Positions 15,834-25,464 of a stretch of DNA of 37,690 nucleotides are shown piece by piece. The notes below the pieces were generated by a model, which was given only the letters and a program-made list of their open reading frames with translations, was not told where the DNA came from and did not search any database. The stretch lies in NCBI GenBank assembly GCA_947630605.1, contig CANRIO010000009.1:1-37690 (forward strand), given 5' to 3'. The translations under genes were made by a program, and so were the position numbers. The stretch's first letter is position 1; each line of letters opens with the position of its first letter. This DNA is from an uncultured Clostridia bacterium (GTDB lineage: Bacteria; Bacillota; Clostridia; Christensenellales; Borkfalkiaceae).

Positions 15834-16289
15834 TCAGTCCTCCGCGTCGCGGACGTTCTCCGCCTTGTCGGTATAGAGAATGCCGTCCAAATGGTCGAGC
15901 TCATGGCAGACGGCGCGGGCAAAGAAGTCGCGGGCGACGAGGGAATATTTATCCCCCTTCCTGTCCTGGAAAATAATTTTCACCTTGGAGGGGCGGACGA
16001 CGGTGCCCGCCTTGCCGCGGACGGAGAGGCACCCCTCGGGCCCCCTCTGTTCCCCCTTCTGCCATACGAAGATGGGGTTGATGAATTCGAAGTAGCCCTC
16101 TTCGACGCTGACGATGACGGCGCGGATGGGAACGCCCACCTGCGGAGCGGCGAGCCCCGCCCCGTCGGCGGCCTCCAACGTCTCCTTCATGTCGTCGAGA
16201 AGGGAGGAGAGCGCGCTGTCGAACCGCTTCACGCTCTCGCATTTTTTGCGGAGGACGGGGTCCCCCACCTGTACGATCTCACGGATCAT
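15834..16289 (-). CDS. def: Peptide deformylase
   Basis: A 151-residue metalloenzyme that removes the formyl group from new proteins. The three PDF motifs are all present: GAGLAAPQVG, EGCLSV with the metal-binding Cys, and CHELDHLDG (HExxH). The short type-1 length fits. The ribosome site is AGGTGG. It lies 11 bases after priA and directly before fmt. Confidence 0.97.
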   Translation of the reverse strand: MIREIVQVGDPVLRKKCESVKRFDSALSSLLDDMKETLEAADGAGLAAPQVGVPIRAVIVSVEEGYFEFINPIFVWQKGEQRGPEGCLSVRGKAGTVVRPSKVKIIFQDRKGDKYSLVARDFFARAVCHELDHLDGILYTDKAENVRDAED

Positions 16290-16300
16290 AATACCACCTT

Positions 16301-18472
16301 TCAGCTCAGATTGCCGGGGTTTTCCTCGACATAGACGAGCACATTTTTATAAGTTGTCTCCGCGCAGGCGTCATAGATACTTTGGAGAAGGTCGCTCCCT
16401 CCCGCAAGGCGCATGAGGACCTGATAGCGGAATTTATTCTGGATGCGCTTGATGGGCGCGTGCATGCGGTTGAAGAAGAGAAATTCCCCGGTGTGGGCGG
16501 CGTAGAGCGATTGGAGCTTCTGATAGACTTCGCGGAGCGCCTCGAGGGTCTCCCTTTCCTCCTCGCCCGTGACCATGACGCGGACGATCTTCGCAAAGGG
16601 CGGAAAGCTCATCGCCTCCCGCATGGCGATCTCGTGGGCGTAGAAGCCCGCATAGTCGTAAGTTGCCGCAAAGCGGAGGATATAGTTGTCGGGGTCGTAG
16701 GTCTGCAGGACGACTTCGCCCGCCTCCGTCCCCCTTCCGCTCCTGCCCGCGACCTGCGTGACGAGCTGGAAGGTGCGCTCCCCGCTGCGATAGTCGGGGA
16801 AGTGCAAACTCATATCCGCGTCGAGGATGCCGACGAGCGTGACCTCGGGGAAGTCGTGCCCCTTTGCTACCATCTGCGTGCCGACGAGGATGTCCGCCTT
16901 GTGCTCCGAAAACTGCTTCAAGATCTTGAAGTGGCCCTCTTTTCCCCCCGTCGTATCCATATCCATGCGGAGGATGTTGGCCGAAGGGTAGAGCTTTTTG
17001 AGCTCTCCGACGACGCGCTGGGTGCCCGTTCCGACATAGCCGATGTGCTTGCCCCCGCACTGCGGACAGGCGGTGAGCATGTGATAGCGTGCCCCGCAAT
17101 AGTGGCATTTGAGGCAGTCCTCCTCGCTGTGATAGGTGAGGGAGACGTCGCAATTTTCACACTTTGCGACATAGCCGCAGTCTCGGCACATGACCGTCTG
17201 CGAATAGCCCCGACGGTTGAGGAAGAGGATGGCCTGCCTGTGCTCCGCAAGGCAATTTTGCAGCTTTTCGCGAAGCTCCGCGGAGAAGGCCGAGGGGTTG
17301 CCGCGGCGCACTTCCCGCCGCATATCGACGATATGTACCTCGGGCATGGGGCGGGCGTTGATCCTGTCGGGGAGGGTGATGAGTTCGAATTCCCCCTCCT
17401 TTGCGCGGCGGTAGGTCTCCACCGAGGGCGTCGCGCTCCCGAGGACGAGCTTGCACCCGTTGCGCTTTGCCCGGAGGAGGGCGATGTCGAAGGTGTTGTA
17501 GCGCGGGGAACTCTCGGAGGAGTAACTTCCGTCGTGTTCCTCGTCGATGACGATGACGCCCACATTTTCAACGGGGGCGAAGATGGCGGAGCGTGCACCG
17601 ATGGCGATGCGGGCATCCCCTTCGCGCAGACGCATCCACTCGTCGAACTTCTCCCCCGGGGTGAGGCCGCTGTGCAAAATGGCCGCCTTGCTTTTGAAGC
17701 GGGCGCGGAGCTGGAAGAGCATCTGCGGCGTCAGGGAGATCTCGGGGACGAGGAAGATCGCCGTCTTGCCCTCTTTCAAAGCTTCTGCGATGAGGGTGAG
17801 ATAGACCTCCGTCTTGCCGCTCCCCGTCACGCCGTGGAGAAGAGAGACCGTCTTCTTCGTCTCATGCACCCTTTTGACCGCCATCGCCTGTGCGGGGGTG
17901 AGCTCCTTGGGGGCATTCTCGCCCGAGCTTCCCGTGTAGGGGTCGCGGAAGACGCGGCGCCTCTCGGCAACGACCGCGCCCTTTTCCTCGAGCGCTTTTA
18001 GGGCGGAGCCGAATTTTTCGCGGAGAAGGGCGGAGTCCTGCTCGCCGTTTTCCTCCAAAAAGGAGATGAGGGCGAGCTGCTGCCTTGCGCGGGGAGGAAC
18101 GGGCGGGAGATCGCCCGAAAGGCGGTAGAAGGTGCGGTATCGTATCCCCACCTTCCCCGTCCGCATCTCGGAGGGAAGGAAGAGGCGCAAAGAAAGCGCC
18201 ATGGGCACGCGGTAGCGCGCGGCGATGCGTCTTGCGAGGGAGAGCGATTCCTCCGTGAGAACGGGAAAATCCTCCGCGGCGCGAAGGATGCGTTTGATCT
18301 TATCTTGGGGAACGGAGGTCTCCTCTTTGACACGCATGACGAAGCCCGTCGTCACCCCCTTCCCGAAGGGGACGGCGACGCGCATGCCCGCTTTGATATC
18401 CTCTTCGCAGGCATAATCGAATATCTTATCGACATCGCTGTGGGCGACGTCTACGATGACTTCGGCATACAT
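16301..18472 (-). CDS. priA: Primosomal protein N', replication restart helicase PriA
   Basis: A 723-residue superfamily 2 helicase that reloads the replisome at stalled forks. The N-terminal DNA-binding domain covers MYAEVIVDVAHSDVDKIFDY onward. Walker A is HGVTGSGKTEVY (about 213-224), the Walker B box is DEEHDGSY, and a zinc-binding cysteine cluster starts CRDCGYVAKCENC and continues CLKCHYCG and CPQCGG. The helicase motifs VGTQMVAKGHDFPEV and QVAGRSGRG follow. The ribosome site is weak. The gene starts only 17 bases after a terminator-like hairpin, which may limit read-through from rpoZ. Bacillus has coaBC between rpoZ and priA; it is absent here. Confidence 0.96.
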   Translation of the reverse strand: MYAEVIVDVAHSDVDKIFDYACEEDIKAGMRVAVPFGKGVTTGFVMRVKEETSVPQDKIKRILRAAEDFPVLTEESLSLARRIAARYRVPMALSLRLFLPSEMRTGKVGIRYRTFYRLSGDLPPVPPRARQQLALISFLEENGEQDSALLREKFGSALKALEEKGAVVAERRRVFRDPYTGSSGENAPKELTPAQAMAVKRVHETKKTVSLLHGVTGSGKTEVYLTLIAEALKEGKTAIFLVPEISLTPQMLFQLRARFKSKAAILHSGLTPGEKFDEWMRLREGDARIAIGARSAIFAPVENVGVIVIDEEHDGSYSSESSPRYNTFDIALLRAKRNGCKLVLGSATPSVETYRRAKEGEFELITLPDRINARPMPEVHIVDMRREVRRGNPSAFSAELREKLQNCLAEHRQAILFLNRRGYSQTVMCRDCGYVAKCENCDVSLTYHSEEDCLKCHYCGARYHMLTACPQCGGKHIGYVGTGTQRVVGELKKLYPSANILRMDMDTTGGKEGHFKILKQFSEHKADILVGTQMVAKGHDFPEVTLVGILDADMSLHFPDYRSGERTFQLVTQVAGRSGRGTEAGEVVLQTYDPDNYILRFAATYDYAGFYAHEIAMREAMSFPPFAKIVRVMVTGEEERETLEALREVYQKLQSLYAAHTGEFLFFNRMHAPIKRIQNKFRYQVLMRLAGGSDLLQSIYDACAETTYKNVLVYVEENPGNLS

Positions 18473-18489
18473 CTTACTACCCGTTCATG

Positions 18490-18523
18490 AAAAAACTGCC
18501 CCGGCGATGGGCGGGGCGGTTTT
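18490..18523 (-). terminator. Rho-independent terminator or attenuator between rpoZ and priA
   Basis: A GCCCCG/CGGGGC stem (18498-18503 with 18512-18517) is extended by A/T pairs and one T-G wobble to about 13 bp. On the minus strand it is followed by six T. It starts at the base after the rpoZ stop. Since no promoter is visible between it and priA, it probably works as a leaky attenuator for the priA-rlmN genes. Confidence 0.8.
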
Positions 18524-18745
18524 TCAGTCTCTGGAGGCCACGAACTTGCCGTTCATGATCTCGTTGCAGGCGACGACGATCTCCTTTTGTTTGCCGGGGA
18601 GTTCCGTCGCACCCGTGGACTGCATCTGCTCTATGATCTGCCGCGTCCGCTTTGCGACCACGATGCACAGTTCATAGCGCGAGATGGGATCCTCGTTCGT
18701 GCCGAGTTTTCTGATGAGGGCATCCACCGAAGGTTCGTTGATCAT
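18524..18745 (-). CDS. rpoZ: DNA-directed RNA polymerase omega subunit
   Basis: A 73-residue omega subunit, which helps assemble RNA polymerase around beta prime. MINEPSVDALIRKLGTNEDP followed by SRYELCIVVAKRTRQI matches the family core (S-(R/K)Y-L-V-VAKRAR-I). It lies nine bases after gmk, as in Bacillus and most Clostridia, and is followed directly by a terminator-like hairpin. Confidence 0.93.
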   Translation of the reverse strand: MINEPSVDALIRKLGTNEDPISRYELCIVVAKRTRQIIEQMQSTGATELPGKQKEIVVACNEIMNGKFVASRD

Positions 18746-18754
18746 ATCTTCACC

Positions 18755-19318
18755 TCAATCTTTGTTGATTTCTTTCTCTATGATGGAGAGGAGCTCCTCT
18801 GTCGCCCTCTCCAAATCGTCGTTGACGACGACGTAGTCGTAGCTGTCGCGCTGGCCGAGTTCGTATTCCGCACGGCTGAGGCGGTAGGAGGCTGCCTCCA
18901 CCGTCGTCTTGTCCCTCCCCACGAGCCGGGCGCAAAGTTCCTCCTTGGAGGGCGGAGCGATGAGGATGAGGATGGTCTTCTCGGGGAAGAGTTTTTTGCA
19001 GTTTGCCCCGCCGACGACGTCGATCTCCAGGATGACCGACTTCTCTTTTAGCTGTTCCTTCACGAAGGGGAAGGGGGTGCCGTAGAAGTTCCCGAAATGT
19101 TCGTCCGCCTCGAGAAATTCCCCCCGCTGCATACGGGCGAGAAATTCCTCGCGGGAGAGGAAGAAGTACTCCCTTCCGTCCACCTCGCCGGGACGGGGAG
19201 AGCGGGTGGTGCAGGAGACGGATTCGATGAGCCGATCGTCCCGCTCGAGGAGGCGGTCGACGAGCGTCCCCTTGCCGACACCCGAGGGCCCGGAAATGAC
19301 AAAAAGCAAGTTTCTCAT
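18755..19318 (-). CDS. gmk: Guanylate kinase
   Basis: A 187-residue kinase making GDP from GMP and ATP. The P-loop is ISGPSGVGKGTL. The GMP-binding region shows SVSCTTRSPRPGEVDGREYFF and EFLEADEHFGNFYGT, followed by VILEIDVVGG and the LID region. The length is usual. It starts three bases after the yicC stop; Bacillus has remA between these two genes, and it is absent here. Confidence 0.97.
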   Translation of the reverse strand: MRNLLFVISGPSGVGKGTLVDRLLERDDRLIESVSCTTRSPRPGEVDGREYFFLSREEFLARMQRGEFLEADEHFGNFYGTPFPFVKEQLKEKSVILEIDVVGGANCKKLFPEKTILILIAPPSKEELCARLVGRDKTTVEAASYRLSRAEYELGQRDSYDYVVVNDDLERATEELLSIIEKEINKD

Positions 19319-19321
19319 ACG

Positions 19322-20197
19322 TTATTCCAAATTCTGGATCTGTTCCCGAACTTTTTCGATCTCGTTCTTCATGTCGAGTGCGCACTTTGTGATCTCGCGG
19401 TCATTGGACTTCGAACAGATGGTGTTGCACTCGCGGTTGAATTCCTGAATGAGGAAGTCCATCTTGCGGCCCACGATCTCCTCCTTTGCGATGAGGCGGA
19501 ACTCCTCGATGTGGGATGAAAGGCGGGTGAGCTCCTCGTCGATGTTGCATTTATCCGCATAGACGGCGGCTTCCGTCAGGATGCGCCCCTCCTCCACCTT
19601 TCCGTCGAGGTACTCGCTGATGCGGGCAAGGAGCTTTTCGCGGTACTCCTCCGCGACATGGGGTGCCCGAAGGGCGATCTTCTCGCGCAGGCGTGCGATT
19701 TCGTCCACGCGGGTGAGGAGGTCTATTTTGAGCCGTTCCCCCTCTGCAAGGCGCATCGCCCTGTGCGAAGAGAGGGCAAGGCCCAAGGCCTCTTTGAATG
19801 CTTTGGTCAAGGCCTCGTCTGCGAACGGGGCCTCTTCGTCCTCGCGGACGACGTCGCTCTGCCGCATGAGGAAGGAGAGCGTCACATCGTCTTCGAGCTT
19901 CGGGAAGGCCTCTTTGAGGCTGCTTGCCGCCTGCATATAGGCGCGGGCGAGGGGCAGATCGACGGAGAGCTTCTTCTCGCGTTCGCGCTTGTCGGAAAGG
20001 GTGACGAAGATGTCCACATGGCCGCGGGAAACGCTCTCCCGCACCATGCCGCGGACGAGGTCTTCGAGCCCCAAAAAGATGCGCGGGCACTTGAGGGCGA
20101 GGTCCAAGAAGCGGTTGTTGACCGATTTTACCTCGACGGTCAGCTCGATGCCGCCCGCCTTGTATTCCCCTTTTCCGTAGCCCGTCATGCTCAACAT
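19322..20197 (-). CDS. yicC: YicC/YloC-family endoribonuclease
   Basis: A 291-residue protein starting MLSMTGYGKGEYKAGGIELTVEVKSVNNRFLDL, the diagnostic start of the family. The C-terminal DUF1732 part reads NIDEELTRLSSHIEEF, MDFLIQEFNRECNTICSKSND and CALDMKNEIEKVREQIQNLE. E. coli YicC has been shown to act as an endoribonuclease on RNA; the role in Firmicutes is less clear. It is the first gene of the yicC-gmk-rpoZ operon. Confidence 0.95.
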   Translation of the reverse strand: MLSMTGYGKGEYKAGGIELTVEVKSVNNRFLDLALKCPRIFLGLEDLVRGMVRESVSRGHVDIFVTLSDKREREKKLSVDLPLARAYMQAASSLKEAFPKLEDDVTLSFLMRQSDVVREDEEAPFADEALTKAFKEALGLALSSHRAMRLAEGERLKIDLLTRVDEIARLREKIALRAPHVAEEYREKLLARISEYLDGKVEEGRILTEAAVYADKCNIDEELTRLSSHIEEFRLIAKEEIVGRKMDFLIQEFNRECNTICSKSNDREITKCALDMKNEIEKVREQIQNLE

Positions 20198-20223
20198 AAA
20201 CTTTCTACCTCTTTCGTTGAGTT

Positions 20224-20253
20224 ATTATACCACACGCGCGCGCACAAAGTCAA
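20224..20253 (-). promoter_or_regulatory. Sigma-A promoter of yicC-gmk-rpoZ
   Basis: On the minus strand TTGACT (20248-20253) and TATAAT (20224-20229) are 18 bases apart, about 27 bases upstream of the yicC start. The spacer is an alternating CGCGCG run, which may give unusual spacer bending. Confidence 0.8.
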
Positions 20254-20279
20254 ACGTTTCACCGAAATTCACATAAGAT

Positions 20280-22244
<1,965 letters not shown>

Positions 22245-22273
22245 CTACTCCTTCTCCCCAGCGGGGATGGGCA

Positions 22274-24571
22274 CTATGATAAAATTTCCAGCGGGGCGAG
22301 AGCGGCCGCGAGGTCCTTGTTCCCCACCGAGGGGAAGTGGACGGTGATGATGAGATTCTTATCCTGTCCGCGCATGGCGATGACCGTTCCCTCGCCGAAG
22401 CGGGCATGCTTCACGCGCGCTCCGACGGTGTAGCCCGAAGTGTCGCGCCGCGGCGTTTCTTTGGGGGGCATCGCGGACATGGGTGTGCGAGAGAAGCTCA
22501 CGGGCGGCTTTTTCTCGCCACCGAATGCGACGAAGGCATCCTCCTCTTTTCTCTCAGATGCGCGCCCGACGCGGCGGGCCGCATAGTCGAGCCCACGGCC
22601 GTAGCCGAAGTTGACGCGCACGCCTCCCGCCTCGTAGCCGCCCTGATAGCGGCCGTAGCCCGTGCGGCCGCGGGGAAGATCGAGAAGGCCGTCGAGTTCC
22701 TCCACGAAGCGCGAACGCGCGGTCGGCTCCCGCCTTCCATAGAGATAACGGCTCTGGGACCTTGTGAGAAATAGTTTCTCGCGGGCACGCGTGATGGCGA
22801 CGTACATGAGCCGACGTTCCTCTTCGAGACCGTCCCGCTCCTCGAGGGCGCGGGAGGTCGGCATGACGTTTTCCTCCAGCCCCACCAAAAAGACGCAGCG
22901 GAATTCGAGGCCCTTGACGGAATGGATGGTGGCGATGGTCACATAGTCGCCGTCGTCCATCTCGTCGGTGTCGGAAAAGAGGCTGATCTGCTGGAGATAT
23001 TCCGAGAGGGAGGCGTCGCCGTTCATGCGCACATATTCGTCGACGGAGTTCTTGAATTCGTCGAGGTTGGCACGCTTGGCCGCGCCTTCGTCCGTGCCGT
23101 CATCGTACTGTTCGTACATGCCGGAAGTCTTGAGAATGTGGTCGACGAGGGCGTCGACGGGGAGCGTCTGCGAGAGGGCGACGAGCTCTTTTATGTAGTT
23201 TCCGAATTCCTTCAATTTCCCCTTCGCGGCGGAATTCAGGGGGAGCATGTCCGCGTCGAGCACTGCATCATAGACGGAGACGTCCTCCCTTTCCGCATAG
23301 TCGAAGAGGGCCTGCACCGTCTTGTCGCCGATGCCGCGGCGGGGCACATTGACGATGCGAAGGCAGGCCTCGCTGTCGAAGGGGTTGGAGACGAGGCGAA
23401 GGTAGGCGAGGAAATCTTTGATCTCCTTGCGCTCGAAGAATTTGAAGCCGCCGAACACCTTGTAGGAAATGCCGTACTTGGTGAATTCCTGCTCGAAGGC
23501 GCGCGTCAGGGCGTTGATGCGCATGAGGACGGCGATGTCGGAGAGTTTATACCCTTGGTAGCGGAGTTCGGAGATGGTACGGGCGCAGTAGAGGGCTTCG
23601 CCTAACTCCTCGTCCGCCTCGAAGTAGACGGGCCGCTCCCCCTTGGGGGCCTCCGTCCAGAGCTTCTTCCCCTTGCGGTGGGAATTGTGCGAGATGGAGG
23701 CGTTGGCAAGTTCGAGGATGGCCCCCGTCGAGCGGTAGTTGCGCTCGAGCTTATACACCTTTGCCGCGGGGAAACTCTTCTCGAAACTCAGGATATTCTC
23801 GATCTGCGCCCCCCGCCAGCCGTAGATGCTCTGGTCGTCGTCGCCGACGGCGAAGATGTTCCCGTGGACGGTGGAGAGCAATTTGATGATGTCGAACTGC
23901 ACGGCGTTGGTGTCCTGAAATTCGTCGACGTGGATGTAATAAAACCGCCCGGAGAGATAGGAGCGGGCGTCCTCGTCCTCGCGGAGGAGGGCGCGGGCCT
24001 CGGTGAGCAGGTCGTCGAAGTCGAGGGCGTTGTAGGCCTTAAGATGCGCGTCGTACCTCTGGTAGATCTTCATCGACGCTTCGATGTTGCGCTCGTAGCG
24101 GTATTTTCTCCCGTACTCCTCGGCGGAAAGGCCGAGCATCTTGGCATTGGAGATGTGGAACTTCGCGGACTTCAAGATGCCCTCGTCGTCATAGCCGCAT
24201 TCTTTATACGCCTGTTTGATGACGGCGTTGCGCTCCTGTTCGGAGTAGATGGAAAAGTTCTCCTTGAGCCCCCGCCTCTCCGCATAGAGGCGGAGAATTT
24301 TTACGCACATGGAATGGATGGTGCACACCCACATGCGCCCCGTGTCCATCATGCGGCCGAGGCGCTCCTTCATCTCGCCCGCCGCCTTGTTCGTGAAGGT
24401 GATGGCGAGGATGTTCGCGGGGGAGACGTCCTTCTCCGTGACGAGGTATTCGATGCGGGAAGTGAGGACGCGCGTCTTGCCGCTTCCCGCCCCCGCGAGC
24501 ACCAAAACCGCGCCCTCGGTATCGAGGACGGGCAGACGCTGTTCGCTGTTTAACTCTTCCAAAAGTTCCAT
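22274..24571 (-). CDS. pcrA: ATP-dependent DNA helicase PcrA/UvrD
   Basis: A 765-residue superfamily 1A 3'-5' helicase for repair and plasmid replication. Motifs: the Q-motif LNSEQRLPV, Walker A AGAGSGKT (26-33), AITFTNKAAGEMKERL, Walker B HVDEFQDTN, GDDDQSIYGWRGA, LERNYRST, VKGLEFRCVFLVG and LMYVAITRAREKLFL. A flexible Gly/Tyr/Arg-rich stretch (about 650-690) precedes the C-terminal domain with GARVKHARFGEGTVI, seen in PcrA (not in Rep) and thought to contact RNA polymerase. The -10 box lies only eight bases from the ATG, so the message may be leaderless. Confidence 0.97.
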   Translation of the reverse strand: MELLEELNSEQRLPVLDTEGAVLVLAGAGSGKTRVLTSRIEYLVTEKDVSPANILAITFTNKAAGEMKERLGRMMDTGRMWVCTIHSMCVKILRLYAERRGLKENFSIYSEQERNAVIKQAYKECGYDDEGILKSAKFHISNAKMLGLSAEEYGRKYRYERNIEASMKIYQRYDAHLKAYNALDFDDLLTEARALLREDEDARSYLSGRFYYIHVDEFQDTNAVQFDIIKLLSTVHGNIFAVGDDDQSIYGWRGAQIENILSFEKSFPAAKVYKLERNYRSTGAILELANASISHNSHRKGKKLWTEAPKGERPVYFEADEELGEALYCARTISELRYQGYKLSDIAVLMRINALTRAFEQEFTKYGISYKVFGGFKFFERKEIKDFLAYLRLVSNPFDSEACLRIVNVPRRGIGDKTVQALFDYAEREDVSVYDAVLDADMLPLNSAAKGKLKEFGNYIKELVALSQTLPVDALVDHILKTSGMYEQYDDGTDEGAAKRANLDEFKNSVDEYVRMNGDASLSEYLQQISLFSDTDEMDDGDYVTIATIHSVKGLEFRCVFLVGLEENVMPTSRALEERDGLEEERRLMYVAITRAREKLFLTRSQSRYLYGRREPTARSRFVEELDGLLDLPRGRTGYGRYQGGYEAGGVRVNFGYGRGLDYAARRVGRASERKEEDAFVAFGGEKKPPVSFSRTPMSAMPPKETPRRDTSGYTVGARVKHARFGEGTVIAMRGQDKNLIITVHFPSVGNKDLAAALAPLEILS

Positions 24572-24579
24572 ACCCTTTT

Positions 24580-24608
24580 ATTATAGCATAAAGGGCTCTT
24601 CATTTCAA
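24580..24608 (-). promoter_or_regulatory. Sigma-A promoter of pcrA-ligA, very close to the start codon
   Basis: On the minus strand TTGAAA (24603-24608) and a perfect TATAAT (24580-24585) are 17 bases apart. Only eight bases (AAAAGGGT) separate the -10 from the pcrA ATG, so the expected transcription start is one to three bases from it. Confidence 0.75.
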
Positions 24609-24676
24609 GTGTTGAACGCTCCTTTTTGGCGAGATTTCGCACCGTAAATGGTGCCCTCCCGCCGCGGAGACCCTTG

Positions 24677-25060
24677 TCATTTCCGCTCGAATTCATACTC
24701 TCGCTTGAAGCGTTTGAGGGCGGCAAGGTACCTTTCGGACAGCTCTAAATTGTACCGCTGCTTCTCGGCATAGGAGAGCGTCGCATAGTATTCCCTGTCG
24801 GTGAGCCTTCCGATCGCATCCGAAACTTCCCCCTCGGTAAGGAGCATCGTCTTGACTTTTTCGTAAAATTCATCGGGCGTCTCCCCCTTGATACTGGACG
24901 CCACCTTCTCCTGAAAGTACCGCTCGAGCTTGCTCTCGTTGATGCCCTGCTCTTTTGCATAGCTGCGCTCGGAGGCGAGCTTTTCCTCGCACTCCTTCCA
25001 GAAGCCCTTCTTCATCCGCCGCTTCGCCTCTTTTGCAAGTGCTTTCAGACTGCGTTCCAT
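24677..25060 (-). CDS. Small charged helical protein of unknown function
   Basis: I do not recognise this 127-residue protein. It is highly charged (rich in Lys, Glu and Arg), predicted to be nearly all helix, and has no membrane segment or signal peptide. A basic N-terminus (MERSLKALAKEAKRRMKKGFW) is followed by ECEEKLASERSYAKEQGI and a C-terminal REYYATLSYAEKQRYNLELSERYLAALKRF. I chose the start at 25060 because AAGGAG lies eight bases upstream; an earlier ATG at 25099 lies inside the rpsU terminator region. It follows rpsU on the same strand, beyond a terminator, and precedes pcrA. A nucleic-acid-binding role is only a guess from charge. Confidence 0.7.
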   Translation of the reverse strand: MERSLKALAKEAKRRMKKGFWKECEEKLASERSYAKEQGINESKLERYFQEKVASSIKGETPDEFYEKVKTMLLTEGEVSDAIGRLTDREYYATLSYAEKQRYNLELSERYLAALKRFKREYEFERK

Positions 25061-25099
25061 GTTCTTGCTCCTTTTCCCTCTTTCCGACTTTTTTCGCAC

Positions 25100-25126
25100 A
25101 AAAAAATCCGTAACTTCCGTTACGGA
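25100..25126 (-). terminator. Rho-independent terminator of rpsU
   Basis: An 8-bp stem (TCCGTAAC / GTTACGGA) with a four-base loop, followed by seven T on the minus strand, seven bases after the rpsU stop. Confidence 0.9.
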
Positions 25127-25133
25127 CCTTTCG

Positions 25134-25310
25134 TTAATTTCTGCTTCTCTTTCTTGCCGCTTCCGACTTCTTGCGCTTCTTCACGGAGGGCTTCTCGTAG
25201 AACTCCTTCTTGCGGAGATCACCGATGATGCCGTCGCGCGAGCACTTTCTCTTGAACCTGCGGAGCGCGGATTCGAGATTCTCGTTTTCGCCGACCCTGA
25301 TCGTGGACAT
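25134..25310 (-). CDS. rpsU: 30S ribosomal protein S21
   Basis: A 58-residue basic ribosomal protein of the small subunit, near the mRNA exit. [28 protein letters not shown] followed by [26 protein letters not shown] is the full S21 signature. The ATG at 25310 is preferred: AGGAGGG lies seven bases upstream. It has its own promoter and terminator, so it is expressed as a single unit. Confidence 0.96.
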   Translation of the reverse strand: MSTIRVGENENLESALRRFKRKCSRDGIIGDLRKKEFYEKPSVKKRKKSEAARKRSRN

Positions 25311-25348
25311 ATTCAACCCTCCTTCGCCGAAGCACTTATTTCTATGTT

Positions 25349-25378
25349 ATTATAGCAGAGTGCACCTTTGCTTGTCAA
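25349..25378 (-). promoter_or_regulatory. Sigma-A promoter of rpsU
   Basis: On the minus strand TTGACA (25373-25378) and TATAAT (25349-25354), both perfect, are 18 bases apart and about 40 bases upstream of rpsU. Confidence 0.85.
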
Positions 25379-25409
25379 TGATTTTTTGCCCCTTTCGGAA
25401 AATTTTTAC

Positions 25410-25437
25410 AAAGCAAAACGCCCTCTTGAGAGGGCGC
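25410..25437 (-). terminator. Rho-independent terminator of the 25465-26748 lipoprotein gene
   Basis: A perfect CGCCCTC/GAGGGCG stem (25419-25425 with 25430-25436) and four-base loop, followed on the minus strand by TTTTGCTTTG, about 28 bases after the stop codon. Confidence 0.85.
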
Positions 25438-25464
25438 CTTGTCGATCGCTGTTTGCCGTGGAAA

